Virus record (IMG/VR): IMGVR_UViG_3300030098_006408 | Span: 1-39,369 of that record | Strand: one strand, 5' to 3' | Source: a virus | Length of the DNA: 39,369 bases | In this document: one piece after another, positions 31,348-39,369 of the stretch | Layout: every line of letters starts with the position of its first letter | How positions within the stretch are numbered: position 1 is the first letter of the stretch | The notes under the pieces: model-generated | The model's database searches: none | What the model saw: only the letters and a program-made list of their open reading frames with translations | What the model was told of the DNA's origin: nothing | Program-made: the position numbers and the translations under genes

Positions 31348-31962
31348 TTAATGAGCGTAGCGTAGTCTTTGTCCACCTCCAGGGGCTCGATCAACCACTG
31401 AGTAGACAGAATAATCCTGAAAGATATTGTGTTCCCCGTTTTCACCTTCGGTGTCCTTGAGGTCAGCAAAGGCAATAAACTCATCTTCTTGTTGGAACCC
31501 GTGAAGATCAGTGGCCCCAGTTGTTCTGTCTTGGAAAACTCTGGCAGCTTTGAGCCCAATGTAGCGTTTAGCTACCTCAGGAAGATCATCAAAGTCCAAT
31601 TGGATAATCAGGTCAGCAAAGATATAGTCATAGTTAGACCCTATGTCAAAGGTGTGATTGGCTGCATCGTAGACCTTAAAACCTCTTTGGACAAAATCCT
31701 TGTAGGTAGATTCCTTAACGAAATCAGATTTCAAAGTGTTATAAGGGAAAACAATTTCACCCGTAGTTGCATCAGGGGTAAATTTTCTCGCTATGTCCCT
31801 GTTGAACCACCAACCCATCCCTTGGGTGTCTCTATCTATAGAGTTAAGAATGGTCTCTGCCATTTCAGCATCCACCAAACCTGAACTAAGAGAAGACACG
31901 GGTCTTTCACCTATGGAAGACAGCATTATATTAACTGTCTCAAGTTGAGTAGTTCTGGACAT
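31348..31962 (-). CDS. Tail tubular protein A / gatekeeper (T7 gp11)
   Basis: Protein of 204 residues (T7 gp11 is 196). The N-terminus TVNIMLSSIGERPVSSL and the FNRDIARKFTPD and AKRYIGLKAARVFQDR segments are typical of this family, which connects portal and nozzle. It lies just upstream of gp12 with an eight-base gap and downstream of a terminator-like hairpin. Confidence 0.95.
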   Translation of the reverse strand: MSRTTQLETVNIMLSSIGERPVSSLSSGLVDAEMAETILNSIDRDTQGMGWWFNRDIARKFTPDATTGEIVFPYNTLKSDFVKESTYKDFVQRGFKVYDAANHTFDIGSNYDYIFADLIIQLDFDDLPEVAKRYIGLKAARVFQDRTTGATDLHGFQQEDEFIAFADLKDTEGENGEHNIFQDYSVYSVVDRAPGGGQRLRYAH

Positions 31963-31989
31963 ATTTTAAAAAAAAGGAAAGGGGCATGA

Positions 31990-32031
31990 TAAGAAGTAAA
32001 AGCCAGAGAGGAGAAAGGGGGAAACTCTGGC
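31990..32031 (-). terminator. Intrinsic terminator-like hairpin before tail tubular protein A
   Basis: On the minus strand GCCAGAG and CTCTGGC (7 pairs, 32025-32031 with 32002-32008) enclose a pyrimidine-rich loop of 16 bases and are followed by TTTTACTTCTT. Confidence 0.55.
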
Positions 32032-32052
32032 CTCTTTGGGGTTACCACACCC

Positions 32053-32286
32053 CTAATTTTCTTCGGTATCTGGTGAAGCTAAGTTCCTATCGTATTTTGT
32101 AGAATCTTTATGAACTTTTGATCCTCGGTTCTTAATCCCTCGGGTTCTCTTAGTCTTTGTTTTGGTCTCTTTTTCCAAGTCCTCTCGGGCAATCCGTTGT
32201 TTTTCCATCTCTTTCCAAACTGACTGCGACATATTGGGAGGACAGGGGTTATACCTGGAATTCTTGATGAGAGCTTCAAGGGTCAT
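32053..32286 (-). CDS. Hypothetical basic protein after the capsid gene
   Basis: Protein of 77 residues; after a short N-terminal helix it is highly charged and basic (KETKTKTKRTRGIKNRG). It is isolated between two terminator-like hairpins downstream of the major capsid gene. No family recognised; a head-decoration or DNA-contact role cannot be judged. Confidence 0.6.
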   Translation of the reverse strand: MTLEALIKNSRYNPCPPNMSQSVWKEMEKQRIAREDLEKETKTKTKRTRGIKNRGSKVHKDSTKYDRNLASPDTEEN

Positions 32287-32314
32287 ACTTTAGTTTTAAA
32301 GGGGTTAAATAAAA

Positions 32315-32362
32315 GGGGAGAGAAAACAGGGTTCCCCGAAATGCTAATAAAAAGGGAACCCC
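32315..32362 (-). terminator. Terminator after the major capsid gene
   Basis: On the minus strand GGGTTCCC and GGGAACCC (8 perfect pairs, 32354-32361 with 32329-32336) are followed by TGTTTTCTC. It corresponds in position to the T7 T-phi terminator after gene 10, which sets high capsid expression. A second, weaker stem (AGTGGTG/CACCACT) lies just upstream. Confidence 0.7.
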
Positions 32363-32433
32363 GTAAACTCACATGACAAATGAAGTGGTGAGGGTTACAA
32401 AGCCACCACTCACTGGGCTACGATGGACGATTA

Positions 32434-33429
32434 TTAAGTGTAGAACTTAATACATGACTCAGGTCGCAGTACCCCGTGGCCTACGGCACACTTTGCCACC
32501 ATCAACGTACCTTGTCTTCGCATATCGTACTCAGCTTCAATGCTGATGTCCTTCAGCTTGACAGTACCCACCGCAGAGCTATGAAACGCAAGGAACTGAG
32601 TCGAAGCAAAGTTTCCTGGGTCATTAGCAGTGTTGTTGGCATCAACATAAGAGTTGTTTTCACCATCAACAGCAGTGTAGTTACTTGTGGTTAAGTGATT
32701 GGACTTAAGGATACTGATACCAGCAACCTCAAGGACATTACCACCTTGGTAAGAACCACTTGGGTTTGGTGAATAGTCCCTGTTCACTGCTTTATCACTT
32801 TGAATCAGTGCATAGAACATTGAAGGGGGCATTACGGCATAACGGTTTTCCTGAGGCACATGGTTCTCATCGAACTTTTGTGCAGCTTGGAAAATGTATT
32901 TAGCCACATTGTCACCATCAGTAAGAGCATCAGTACTGGTATCAATCTCAATACCAGCCTCAAGTCCTGTGACTGTTGGTGTTTGATTCTGGGCTCCGAT
33001 ATCCACTAAGCGAAGAAGATTCTCATCCATTCGCTTTGCCAAAGCAGCACCAATTTCTTGGGCATAAGGGCCTCGGACATCGTAGTGATTCATGGCCTCT
33101 TCAAGGGAATCGATGAAGACAGAAGAGATCAAAAGGTCATCAATGTTGATGGTGATCTCGTTGGTCTTTACGTTTCCTCCAGTGATCTCAGCACCTGGGG
33201 TGTGGTATGAGGCCGTTGTCCTACCAAGGGCAGGAAATTGGGCTGTCTTCCCCGAATTAATGGTTCTGACAGTGGTTACGGGTAACATTACATTTTGCTC
33301 TTCGAAGGCCGTAAGGACTTCTCCAGCAAACAATTTAAGAAAGAGAGCTTTCTGGTCAGCAAAGGTAGTACTGTAACTACCATTCGAAGCATTAACTCTA
33401 CCTAGCCAGTTAGGATTAGCAGCAGACAT
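32434..33429 (-). CDS. Major capsid protein (T7 gp10A family)
   Basis: HK97-fold head protein of 331 residues (T7 gp10A is 345). Typical segments: ALFLKLFAGEVLTAFEE at residues about 28-44, FPALGRTTASYHTPG, and INIDDLLISSVFIDSLEEAM. GGAG lies ten bases before the ATG. No frameshift extension like T7 gp10B is evident. Followed by a strong terminator. Confidence 0.97.
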   Translation of the reverse strand: MSAANPNWLGRVNASNGSYSTTFADQKALFLKLFAGEVLTAFEEQNVMLPVTTVRTINSGKTAQFPALGRTTASYHTPGAEITGGNVKTNEITINIDDLLISSVFIDSLEEAMNHYDVRGPYAQEIGAALAKRMDENLLRLVDIGAQNQTPTVTGLEAGIEIDTSTDALTDGDNVAKYIFQAAQKFDENHVPQENRYAVMPPSMFYALIQSDKAVNRDYSPNPSGSYQGGNVLEVAGISILKSNHLTTSNYTAVDGENNSYVDANNTANDPGNFASTQFLAFHSSAVGTVKLKDISIEAEYDMRRQGTLMVAKCAVGHGVLRPESCIKFYT

Positions 33430-33582
33430 AAGGAATAATCTCCAAAATAATAAAAATTGTTAAACTACAGATTAAATTAAAAAGCCTAAAATCTGAGTAA
33501 AACCAGTTTTAATTTTGGGTAAGACAAAGAAGATTATCCACCACGGTGGGTTTCCCTATTACCTAATTTAAACTTTAGGTTT

Positions 33583-34389
33583 TTACATGATGTTCGAAAC
33601 AGAAAGTTTTTGCATGACTTCGTTTCTATAGGCTGGATCATTTTTGTACCTAGAGTCTTTCATGGCCTCTTTTAACTGAGCTACGCTTTGAAAGCCCCCA
33701 GGACGGGCTTGACCCGTACCCTGGACAAGATTTGGTTGCACTCCATTTGACATAGCATAACGGGTAAAAAGACCCTTAATGGCAAACTGAGCCCGTTCCA
33801 AATCCTGTTGTCCTATATCCTGATTGAAAGCCTCGATCTCACCTTTTGAAAGGTTTCCCTTGGCCCATTCAACCATAGATTTATATCTTTGTTCTCCCCC
33901 TACAATATTGTAAGCATTCTGTTGAATCAGTTGAGTTTTAGCTTCTTGTCCTTCGATAAACTGATCCACCATTTGCTGAGGGATTCCAGCTTTTTCGAGA
34001 GCATCGTAAGAGTTGTCTGAAAGCTCACCATTTTGAGCGTATTCGTTTGCAAGCATCCCAAAGTCCAAGCCAGCGTTCTCAACTGCTTTTTCAGCTTCTT
34101 GGAGAGCTTGGTCATTAGAGACCTCATCAGCTTGTAACTCGGTATCCCCAGATTTCTGCTGGCCTTGTCTACCCAATCGTTGCTCAAGCTGTTTATAGGA
34201 CTCAACCAAATCCTCAGGGCTCTTAAATTTCTCTGGAAGCCACTCGGGTCTCTGTTGTTGTTGTTCACCTTGGAAATCAACTTCAGTGACTTGAGGATTG
34301 TTAGCTTGTTCAGCTTTGTCCACCATCTGCTGGATGTATTCTTGAGATTCCCCAGGTGGTGGTTCATAGGTTTCTATTTGTTCAGCCAT
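33583..34389 (-). CDS. Capsid assembly scaffold protein (T7 gp9-like)
   Basis: Protein of 268 residues (T7 gp9 is 307), very rich in Glu and Gln, starting with a Pro/Glu/Gln segment and containing RPEWLPEKFKSPEDLVESYKQLE, a hallmark of podovirus scaffolds. It lies between portal and capsid genes, as in T7. AGGGG precedes the start. Confidence 0.93.
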   Translation of the reverse strand: MAEQIETYEPPPGESQEYIQQMVDKAEQANNPQVTEVDFQGEQQQQRPEWLPEKFKSPEDLVESYKQLEQRLGRQGQQKSGDTELQADEVSNDQALQEAEKAVENAGLDFGMLANEYAQNGELSDNSYDALEKAGIPQQMVDQFIEGQEAKTQLIQQNAYNIVGGEQRYKSMVEWAKGNLSKGEIEAFNQDIGQQDLERAQFAIKGLFTRYAMSNGVQPNLVQGTGQARPGGFQSVAQLKEAMKDSRYKNDPAYRNEVMQKLSVSNIM

Positions 34390-34497
34390 AAATTATATTC
34401 CCCTTTCCTTTTTATTAAATTAATAACCAGGGATCATAAGCTTTTTTCTGCTTGTCCCTTTTTTCTTATTTTTTCTTTTCTTTTTAGACCACATAAA

Positions 34498-34863
34498 TCA
34501 ATATCCCATCCAATCTCTTAATTGTTTAAGTGTAGGGTTATTAAATGTTTTAACTTCTACACCTGATTTATTCCCATCAAACGGTGTGTAAGCTTTTATT
34601 TTACCGTTTTTTGAATATGTGTAGGTATAAGGTTTTCCAGGAGTATCCGATAACCTATAGTGGTGATTTTCAAGAAACTTTTCAGTTAATTGTTGTCTTT
34701 CATTCCTATCTTTTAAACGGACATCTTGCCAATCCCTTTTACCACGTTTTTTAGGTATCTTTAGTGCTGATCTACCTCTTGGCCCCCCTGCTATACCTAA
34801 ACTTTCTAAAATATCCCCAACAGTCACCCGAGGTAACATTTTTTTCTTTTTAGGTGTAGACAT
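34498..34863 (-). CDS. Hypothetical basic protein between portal and scaffold
   Basis: Protein of 121 residues, very basic at the N-terminus (MSTPKKKKMLPR) with a Gly/Arg patch (AGGPRGRSA) and a beta-rich second half (YTYTYSKNGKIKAYTPF). The region is AT-rich compared with its neighbours, suggesting a later insertion into the head operon. No family recognised. Confidence 0.65.
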   Translation of the reverse strand: MSTPKKKKMLPRVTVGDILESLGIAGGPRGRSALKIPKKRGKRDWQDVRLKDRNERQQLTEKFLENHHYRLSDTPGKPYTYTYSKNGKIKAYTPFDGNKSGVEVKTFNNPTLKQLRDWMGY

Positions 34864-34867
34864 ACAT

Positions 34868-36445
34868 TTAATTCTGAGTAGGTGGAGTCATCCCAGTAAA
34901 CTGTTCCATAAACTGAGGACCAAATTGCTTAATTAACTCAGGCCCAGCTTTAGACATAAAGTCTGCCATCTGTTGCTGTTGTTGCATCTGTTGCTGTTGT
35001 TGTTGCTCTTGCTGCTTTTGCTCAGGTGTCTTTATAAGGCCCTGAGTGTCAATACCGAGAGAAGCAGCCAGACGATCAATATAATCATCAACATTAAGTT
35101 CCCTAAGGACTGCTTCGGGGCCGAGAGGCTGAAGCATCTGGAGCATCTGGGCAAGCTTGTTAAGGTCCTGGGATCTAGCAAGAGCTTCAACCCCCGTGAC
35201 AATCTGGGGTCTGACAATCCCTTCAGGCAACGCTGGCATCTTCCCTGATTCTTCCATCCTTTGGAGAAGAATACCTACTAAGGGTAACTGGAACTCTGAA
35301 GACAGAAGGCTATAGACACCACCTAGAGACTGTTCTAACTCTGAGGCTAAAAGGTTTATCTCGTAAGCTGTAACTCTTTCAGCATCTCTTTGGACCGCTG
35401 AGTTAAGCAGGAAGGCATAAGACAAACGCTCAGTGATGGATCTCGACATCTCAAGAGCCACCCTAAAGTCGTTAAATTTATTTAGCTGAAGGACACCAAC
35501 ATCATTGATATCCCCTTGGATGATCCCTCCGTTTCCTGTCTTGGCTATAAGCCTCGGTTTGGTAGTGGAATTAGGACGAACCATAAAGAGAACCTTGCTG
35601 GCAGCAGCAGATCCCTCGACTACGGCCCTGGTCAATCCCTCAAGTGACTTAAGGTCCCCGAGGTACTGTTCTACCAATCCCCGTCCAAAAGACTCAGATT
35701 CTATTCTGTCAAACCTAAGGGCTAAAAATGGGAGTTTATTGGCTGGATACATCCCCATGGAATTAGGAATGACCACCCCACCCACTTCTTGTCTAACTAA
35801 ATATTGTTGGTCTTCATCCAGGTAAATATAAGTATATAGGTCAATCTCATTATCTGGTGATCCTGGTCCTTCGTCAGTGTCTCCAACAAGGGCTCGGGTC
35901 TCTGGGTCCAGCATTACTGGAGCTATCGTTTCCTTGGTGATAATTTCAAGGACATTACCCATAGCATCTCTTTGGACCACATATCGATCCAAAGGGAAAA
36001 CTCTCATACCACCCTCTGGGGGTATGTGGACCAACACGTTACCTGAGACAAGCAAAAGCTTTAACGCTTCGTAACAAGGAACCCTGAGGTTCAGGATTTC
36101 TATTTCAGAAATAATACTTCTTTCAATCCTGGCAAGGGCTTCTTCTACCTCTCCCCTCTGTCCTTCCCCCTGGAGCATGGTGAGATCAAAGTCATCTACT
36201 ACCAACCTAAAAAAAGGACTGTTAGGGGGCAAAAGAGCCATGAGCATTTTAGCTGCCAAATTGTTGACAGCCCTGGCCCCTATAGATTGAAAGGGAGTGG
36301 GGTAATCAGTAGATCCTGAGTGACCATCAGGGGGAATAAGAGTAGGAATGGTAAGCTCAGAACACTCTCTAGCCCTTCGAAGAAAGGGGTCTCGGTGGAT
36401 CTCCAGTTGGGCATATCTGGATTGAGCATTCACTTCTTCAGGCAT
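34868..36445 (-). CDS. Portal protein / head-tail connector (T7 gp8 family)
   Basis: Dodecameric portal subunit of 525 residues (T7 gp8 is 536). Diagnostic stretches: AVNNLAAKMLMALLPPNSPFFRL near residue 65, YVVQRDAMGNVLEI, and RDAERVTAYEINLLASELEQSLGGVYS. The C-terminus has a Gln-rich run followed by FMSKAGPELIKQFG. The gene lies between the tail-assembly-like proteins and the scaffold. Confidence 0.97.
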   Translation of the reverse strand: MPEEVNAQSRYAQLEIHRDPFLRRARECSELTIPTLIPPDGHSGSTDYPTPFQSIGARAVNNLAAKMLMALLPPNSPFFRLVVDDFDLTMLQGEGQRGEVEEALARIERSIISEIEILNLRVPCYEALKLLLVSGNVLVHIPPEGGMRVFPLDRYVVQRDAMGNVLEIITKETIAPVMLDPETRALVGDTDEGPGSPDNEIDLYTYIYLDEDQQYLVRQEVGGVVIPNSMGMYPANKLPFLALRFDRIESESFGRGLVEQYLGDLKSLEGLTRAVVEGSAAASKVLFMVRPNSTTKPRLIAKTGNGGIIQGDINDVGVLQLNKFNDFRVALEMSRSITERLSYAFLLNSAVQRDAERVTAYEINLLASELEQSLGGVYSLLSSEFQLPLVGILLQRMEESGKMPALPEGIVRPQIVTGVEALARSQDLNKLAQMLQMLQPLGPEAVLRELNVDDYIDRLAASLGIDTQGLIKTPEQKQQEQQQQQQMQQQQQMADFMSKAGPELIKQFGPQFMEQFTGMTPPTQN

Positions 36446-36457
36446 ATTTTTTATTTA

Positions 36458-37270
36458 TTAGGCTGGGACTTGGAGCCCTGATCCAACAGGGATATAAAGA
36501 CCACCTCCTTTCCTGAGTTGTGCTTTACCTCTTTTTCTTGCTCTGTTTCTTCGGGCCATGAGCGACAGCATTCTGGGATCACCAGCCATAATGGCTTCAG
36601 CATTTCCCACACCATCTTCTTCGGCTTGTTTACGGCTTAGTAATCCTGCTGATACTAAAGCATTAATTAGGTCATCCCCAGCTTGGGTAACTTGAGTGGC
36701 AGCGTTTTCCCCTGCTTGTGTTACGGTTTCCATTCCTGTTATTTGGGTCTCCGTAGCAACCTCACCAATCTCTTCGGCTGTCTCACCTATATCAGTAACT
36801 ACCTCTCCGTAATCCTCAACTGTCCCTGTGACTTCTTCTGAAGTCCCCTCACCAAAATCTTCAGCCCTGTCAACGGCATCTTTAATTACCTTGGAAGGGT
36901 TCTTTACAAAATCCACTGTCTGATCAAGAGCCCCTTTTAATCCAGTATCTCCAAGATTGTGATCTAAAATTTCCTGGGTGGTCCCTAAGGGATTAGTAAG
37001 AAAATCCCCAGCAGTTTCCGTAGCATCGGTCATAACAGTCCCGAGATCCCCTTGAAGAATATCAGTCGTTATACCCCCTACGGTTTCTCCAACGACTGTA
37101 CTAGTGTCAGAAATACCCGTAGCTATATTTTGAGTAAGATCTGTAAGGCCCGTGGTGTCTATTATGAGGTTAGGGGTGGAATCACTAACTTTATCTTTTA
37201 CTTCGTCAAGGGTTGGTATTTCTACTGGGACAGATATTCCACCACCTCCACCACCTCCACCAGCACACAT
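36458..37270 (-). CDS. Putative tail-assembly protein (T7 gp7.3-like position)
   Basis: Protein of 270 residues: poly-Gly N-terminus (MCAGGGGGGGGI), a long acidic helical middle rich in Thr, Val, Asp and Glu, and a short basic end (RRNRARKRGKAQLRKGGG) finishing LYIPVGSGLQVPA. Position immediately before the portal and the basic C-terminus suggest a gp7.3-type tail assembly role. The C-terminal IPxG ... VPxA motif recurs in the upstream gene. Confidence 0.55.
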   Translation of the reverse strand: MCAGGGGGGGGISVPVEIPTLDEVKDKVSDSTPNLIIDTTGLTDLTQNIATGISDTSTVVGETVGGITTDILQGDLGTVMTDATETAGDFLTNPLGTTQEILDHNLGDTGLKGALDQTVDFVKNPSKVIKDAVDRAEDFGEGTSEEVTGTVEDYGEVVTDIGETAEEIGEVATETQITGMETVTQAGENAATQVTQAGDDLINALVSAGLLSRKQAEEDGVGNAEAIMAGDPRMLSLMARRNRARKRGKAQLRKGGGLYIPVGSGLQVPA

Positions 37271-37271
37271 C

Positions 37272-37625
37272 TCAGGAAGCTCCAGGGACGTTAATAACTT
37301 TTCTTCCCGTAGGAATAGCTAAATCTTTTCTCATTTGTTTCCTAAGGCGATTCTTTGAAGACCGTGATCTTCTCTTTAGTGACGGGTCCGATTTTCCACC
37401 TACAGCAGCACCCCCGAATCCTACATCACTATCACTAGATGAGCTTGAGGATGAAGAAGAAACTTCAGTCTCTTCATTGTAGTCAAAGAGGTCATCATCT
37501 GTTTTACCGAAGTCTTCACCTAACCCAACTCGGTTCATCCAATTTCTTCCACCCCAAGACTCATCATAAATTTGGGAAAGATTTCCACCCATCATTGCTT
37601 CAGTTCCAGTGGCAGTAAAACACAT
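37272..37625 (-). CDS. Putative virion-assembly protein with Ser-rich linker
   Basis: Protein of 117 residues: N-terminus MCFTATGTEAMMGGN, an acidic segment, a run of nine Ser, a Gly-rich stretch, and a basic end (KRRSRSSKNRLRKQMRKD) finishing LAIPTGRKVINVPGAS. The N-terminal Met-Cys and the C-terminal IPxG ... VPxA resemble the next gene, so the two may be related parts of one assembly factor. The stop is one base before the next start. Confidence 0.55.
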   Translation of the reverse strand: MCFTATGTEAMMGGNLSQIYDESWGGRNWMNRVGLGEDFGKTDDDLFDYNEETEVSSSSSSSSSDSDVGFGGAAVGGKSDPSLKRRSRSSKNRLRKQMRKDLAIPTGRKVINVPGAS

Positions 37626-37636
37626 AAAAGCTTTAT

Positions 37637-37837
37637 TTAGATTGGGTGAGTATTGTCTTCGCCATCATCATCATCATCTTCTTCTTCCACGTTAATCATT
37701 TGAATACATTTTTCCACGACGCTGCGTTGCCCAGTGCGATACCAGATTTCACGATCAGTATCGTGGAGATCAGGACAACGAGAAGGATACAAGCGATCAA
37801 GAAGATCAACGAGTTCACCAACTGTCTGCGGAGCCAT
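37637..37837 (-). CDS. Hypothetical acidic small protein
   Basis: Protein of 66 residues: a helical N-terminal part (TVGELVDLLDRLYPS) and a strongly acidic end (EEEDDDDDGED). It lies between the exonuclease and the virion-assembly genes. No ribosome-binding site is obvious; function unknown. Confidence 0.6.
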   Translation of the reverse strand: MAPQTVGELVDLLDRLYPSRCPDLHDTDREIWYRTGQRSVVEKCIQMINVEEEDDDDDGEDNTHPI

Positions 37838-37898
37838 TTAAATAACTTGGAGAAGTGTCGAGACATACGGCAAGGTATAGATCCCGAAAAAAATGATA

Positions 37899-37920
37899 AA
37901 AAATCTTCTATAGGGCAACG
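37899..37920 (-). promoter_or_regulatory. Candidate phage RNA polymerase promoter
   Basis: The minus-strand sequence TTGCCCTATAGAAG at the end of the exonuclease gene shares CTATAGAAG with the SP6-type promoter core. It precedes the virion genes, where T7 has phi6.5. One match is weak evidence, since it overlaps coding sequence and the polymerase's specificity is unknown. Confidence 0.3.
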
Positions 37921-38678
37921 GTGCGAAAAGTACGAGTGCCGTCAAAATTAAAAAGAAGAGGGCTTTTGGTAGAAAAGTCAAAGTCTTCCCAGCGTAGTAT
38001 CCTTGCCAATCTAGCCATCTGAAGTTGGTTGTCTACGTTATTCTTTCGATATGTTTCGCAAACAGCACTTTGGTAATCATTTGGATCATATTTACTAAGG
38101 ATTTTTTCAGCAGTCTTTGGGCCTACCCCTGGACACCCAGGATAATTATCCGTTGAGTCCCCCGTCAGGATTTGCTTGTAAAAATTATAGTCAGCTTCGG
38201 CCTCGCTGATCTCAAAAGATTCCCCAGTGTCTGGGTTGTAATGAGTACCAGGAATGGTCTTCATATCTTTGTCTATGGAGACACCAATTTTAATTTGTTT
38301 TCCTGGTTTAGTCATATGAATACCCATGACATCATCAGCTTCTAGGTAATCGTATTGGATGCTTTTGTATTCGTGAGACAGCCATCTCTTTATCCCTCGC
38401 ATCCCAAGAGGCTTCCTTTGATTTTTTCTGTTTCCTTTGTACTCAGGATAGATTTCTTTTCTAAAAGATTTACCATTACTGAAACAGATCCTCAGGGTGG
38501 ATTTCTTAGCTGAACAAGCCAACCTAATATCCTCAAGCATCTCTCTTGCTATTGTCTTTGCCTGTTCTTCATTCATCGACAAAGTCCAATCCCCATCACC
38601 CCAATAGATTTCCATCTCTGAGGCAAAACAGGCTTTGTGAAGAATGATATCACCGTCTATAAAGATAAGTTTTCTCAT
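37908..38678 (-). CDS. 5'-3' exonuclease (T7 gp6 family)
   Basis: FEN/PIN-type exonuclease of 256 residues (T7 gp6 is 300) that removes primers and helps degrade host DNA. Acidic metal-binding motifs: FIDGD at the N-terminus, YLEADDVMG (about 111), SIDKDM (about 134) and GDSTDNYPGCPGVGPKTAEKIL (about 173-194), the last a helix-hairpin-helix. Overlaps the preceding gene by 29 bases. Confidence 0.94.
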   Translation of the reverse strand: MRKLIFIDGDIILHKACFASEMEIYWGDGDWTLSMNEEQAKTIAREMLEDIRLACSAKKSTLRICFSNGKSFRKEIYPEYKGNRKNQRKPLGMRGIKRWLSHEYKSIQYDYLEADDVMGIHMTKPGKQIKIGVSIDKDMKTIPGTHYNPDTGESFEISEAEADYNFYKQILTGDSTDNYPGCPGVGPKTAEKILSKYDPNDYQSAVCETYRKNNVDNQLQMARLARILRWEDFDFSTKSPLLFNFDGTRTFRTVAL

Positions 38679-39015
38679 ATTGTTCCCTTTCCTTTGTTTT
38701 TGTTTTTTTACTGACTCGTATTTCTTTTTCCTTGTCCTTCCGAATTTTTTCCATAGCTATGGTCCTTAGTTCACTTTGAACCTTACGGTCCCAAGCATCC
38801 AAAGGCATAGGCCAAGTAACTTTGGTCTTGCCACACCTTCCTTCAACAGTCCCATTGGTCCTGAAGGAAATTAAAACGGGAGCCCCAAGTCTTCCGTTCT
38901 TCTTTACCCGTTTAAACCCAATCGATATAGGGCTTAAGAGTGAGTAATCTTTTAAAAACCCTGAGAAAACCTTTGCGTGTCTTCTCGCCAAACCAACCAT
39001 TTTCATCTCATCCAT
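38650..39015 (-). CDS. Hypothetical basic protein upstream of the exonuclease
   Basis: Protein of 121 residues: a mixed alpha/beta body (FKRVKKNGRLGAPVLISF, then GKTKVTWPMPLDAW) and a very Lys/Arg-rich helical tail. It overlaps both neighbours by a few bases, so it belongs to the polymerase-exonuclease operon. A nucleic-acid role is plausible from its charge; not recognised. Confidence 0.65.
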   Translation of the reverse strand: MDEMKMVGLARRHAKVFSGFLKDYSLLSPISIGFKRVKKNGRLGAPVLISFRTNGTVEGRCGKTKVTWPMPLDAWDRKVQSELRTIAMEKIRKDKEKEIRVSKKTKTKEREQYEKTYLYRR

Positions 39016-39253
39016 TTTGGCATTCCTCTATTTCCCATTTTCTTTTTTTGATAGCCCACTTCATTAAATCCCTTTGTGGTTTGTTTTTACATTTACTGTA
39101 AAGCTCATCTACTTCTAGATCATCAAGCTTCCTTACTTCACTGCATAACAAACTTGAGTAAAGAGGGATGATATTTTTCAGTTCCTTCATTCTTATGATT
39201 TGGTAAAAAAGACTCACATAGTTGTCATGTAAGACCTCTTCTTTATGATCCAT
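39008..39253 (-). CDS. Hypothetical helical protein
   Basis: Protein of 81 residues, mostly charged helix (IIRMKELKNIIPLYSSLL, then LMKWAIKKRKWEIEE). AAAGGAG precedes the ATG. Its end overlaps the next gene by eight bases. No family recognised. Confidence 0.65.
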   Translation of the reverse strand: MDHKEEVLHDNYVSLFYQIIRMKELKNIIPLYSSLLCSEVRKLDDLEVDELYSKCKNKPQRDLMKWAIKKRKWEIEECQNG

Positions 39254-39268
39254 TAAGACTCCTTTCTC

Positions 39269-39369
39269 TTAAAACTTAGTAATAAATTTTCCTATTGAGT
39301 TAACAAAAGGCAGTAGAGTTACTGCCATTAATAAATTTACTCCCGAGTGAACCATTGCAATTTGTCTTA
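39269..39369 (-). CDS. C-terminal end of a small hydrophobic protein (cut by right edge)
   Basis: A minus-strand frame runs open from the window edge to a TAA at 39269. Its last 28 residues from an internal Met (39355) are hydrophobic with a basic end (GVNLLMAVTLLPFVNSIGKF), like one membrane span. No ribosome-binding site precedes that Met, so the gene probably begins outside the window. It does not continue the DNA polymerase frame. Confidence 0.4.
   Translation of the reverse strand, partial: RQIAMVHSGVNLLMAVTLLPFVNSIGKFITKF

Noticed and set aside
32400-32440. T7 10A/10B-type frameshift at the end of the capsid gene
   Set aside because: No slippery run before the stop and no extended alternative frame after it.
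33535-33555. Hairpin CCACC/GGTGG upstream of the capsid gene as a terminator
   Set aside because: The loop would be only 2-4 bases and no U-tract follows; it could be a processing site but the evidence is thin.
1-39369. Direct circular joining of the window ends
   Set aside because: Joining the right edge to the DNA polymerase frame gives W-I-H-D-K and unrelated residues instead of the HDE motif and C-terminal domain, so sequence is missing between the ends.

Overview
The window is most of the genome of a T7-like podovirus (Autographiviridae type) that carries its own single-subunit RNA polymerase and two tyrosine recombinases, so it is probably temperate or able to integrate. GC is moderate (about 40-43% by eye) with AT-rich patches. 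Marker families (tail fibre C-terminal domain, M15 endolysin, DUF6378-like protein, GP88) recall marine podoviruses; the host cannot be named from the sequence. Almost everything is transcribed leftward (minus strand); only the larger integrase is on the plus strand. The two window ends fall close together on the phage map (inside DNA polymerase on the left, just before the exonuclease cluster on the right), but they do not join directly: the polymerase C-terminus lies outside the window.

Layout, in order of minus-strand transcription. (1) 13.64-12.71 kb: gene-poor 0.93 kb downstream of the large terminase, where T7-like genomes have their ends. It holds an 11-bp-phased array of TGATCC units, a second phased array of CACCA units, several palindromes and a sigma70-like early promoter. 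(2) 12.71-8.28 kb: an accessory early region of small, mostly unknown genes. It includes a very acidic first gene, a GP88-family gene, zinc-finger proteins, a short catalytic-domain-only tyrosine recombinase and a ribbon-helix-helix regulator. Cassettes here are separated by two identical 53-bp nested inverted repeats and are preceded by a recurring bipartite leader element (TTAGCACC ... GCAAAACC, four copies). The nonamer GTTTTCGGG recurs nine times, always on the plus strand, between 8.1 and 10.65 kb. (3) 8.28-7.23 kb: full-length integrase on the plus strand, converging on the regulator gene, with an inverted repeat upstream. (4) 7.0 kb to the left edge: RNA polymerase, ssDNA-binding protein, endonuclease I, primase-helicase and DNA polymerase (cut by the edge). 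(5) Right edge to 37.9 kb: two small genes and the 5'-3' exonuclease. (6) 37.8-13.64 kb: two putative tail-assembly proteins, portal, scaffold, major capsid, tail tubular A and B, internal virion proteins, tail fibre, accessory tail proteins, a lysis cassette (lipoprotein, BhlA-like holin, small membrane protein, M15 peptidase), then small and large terminase.

The core is ordinary T7 logic: host polymerase reads the early region, the phage polymerase reads replication and structural genes, and the terminase packages. The unusual part is 7.0-13.6 kb, where a lysogeny-type module, independently controlled cassettes and several dense families of short DNA repeats are packed together. The DNA-level repeats and the leader element are the best candidates for something not yet described.
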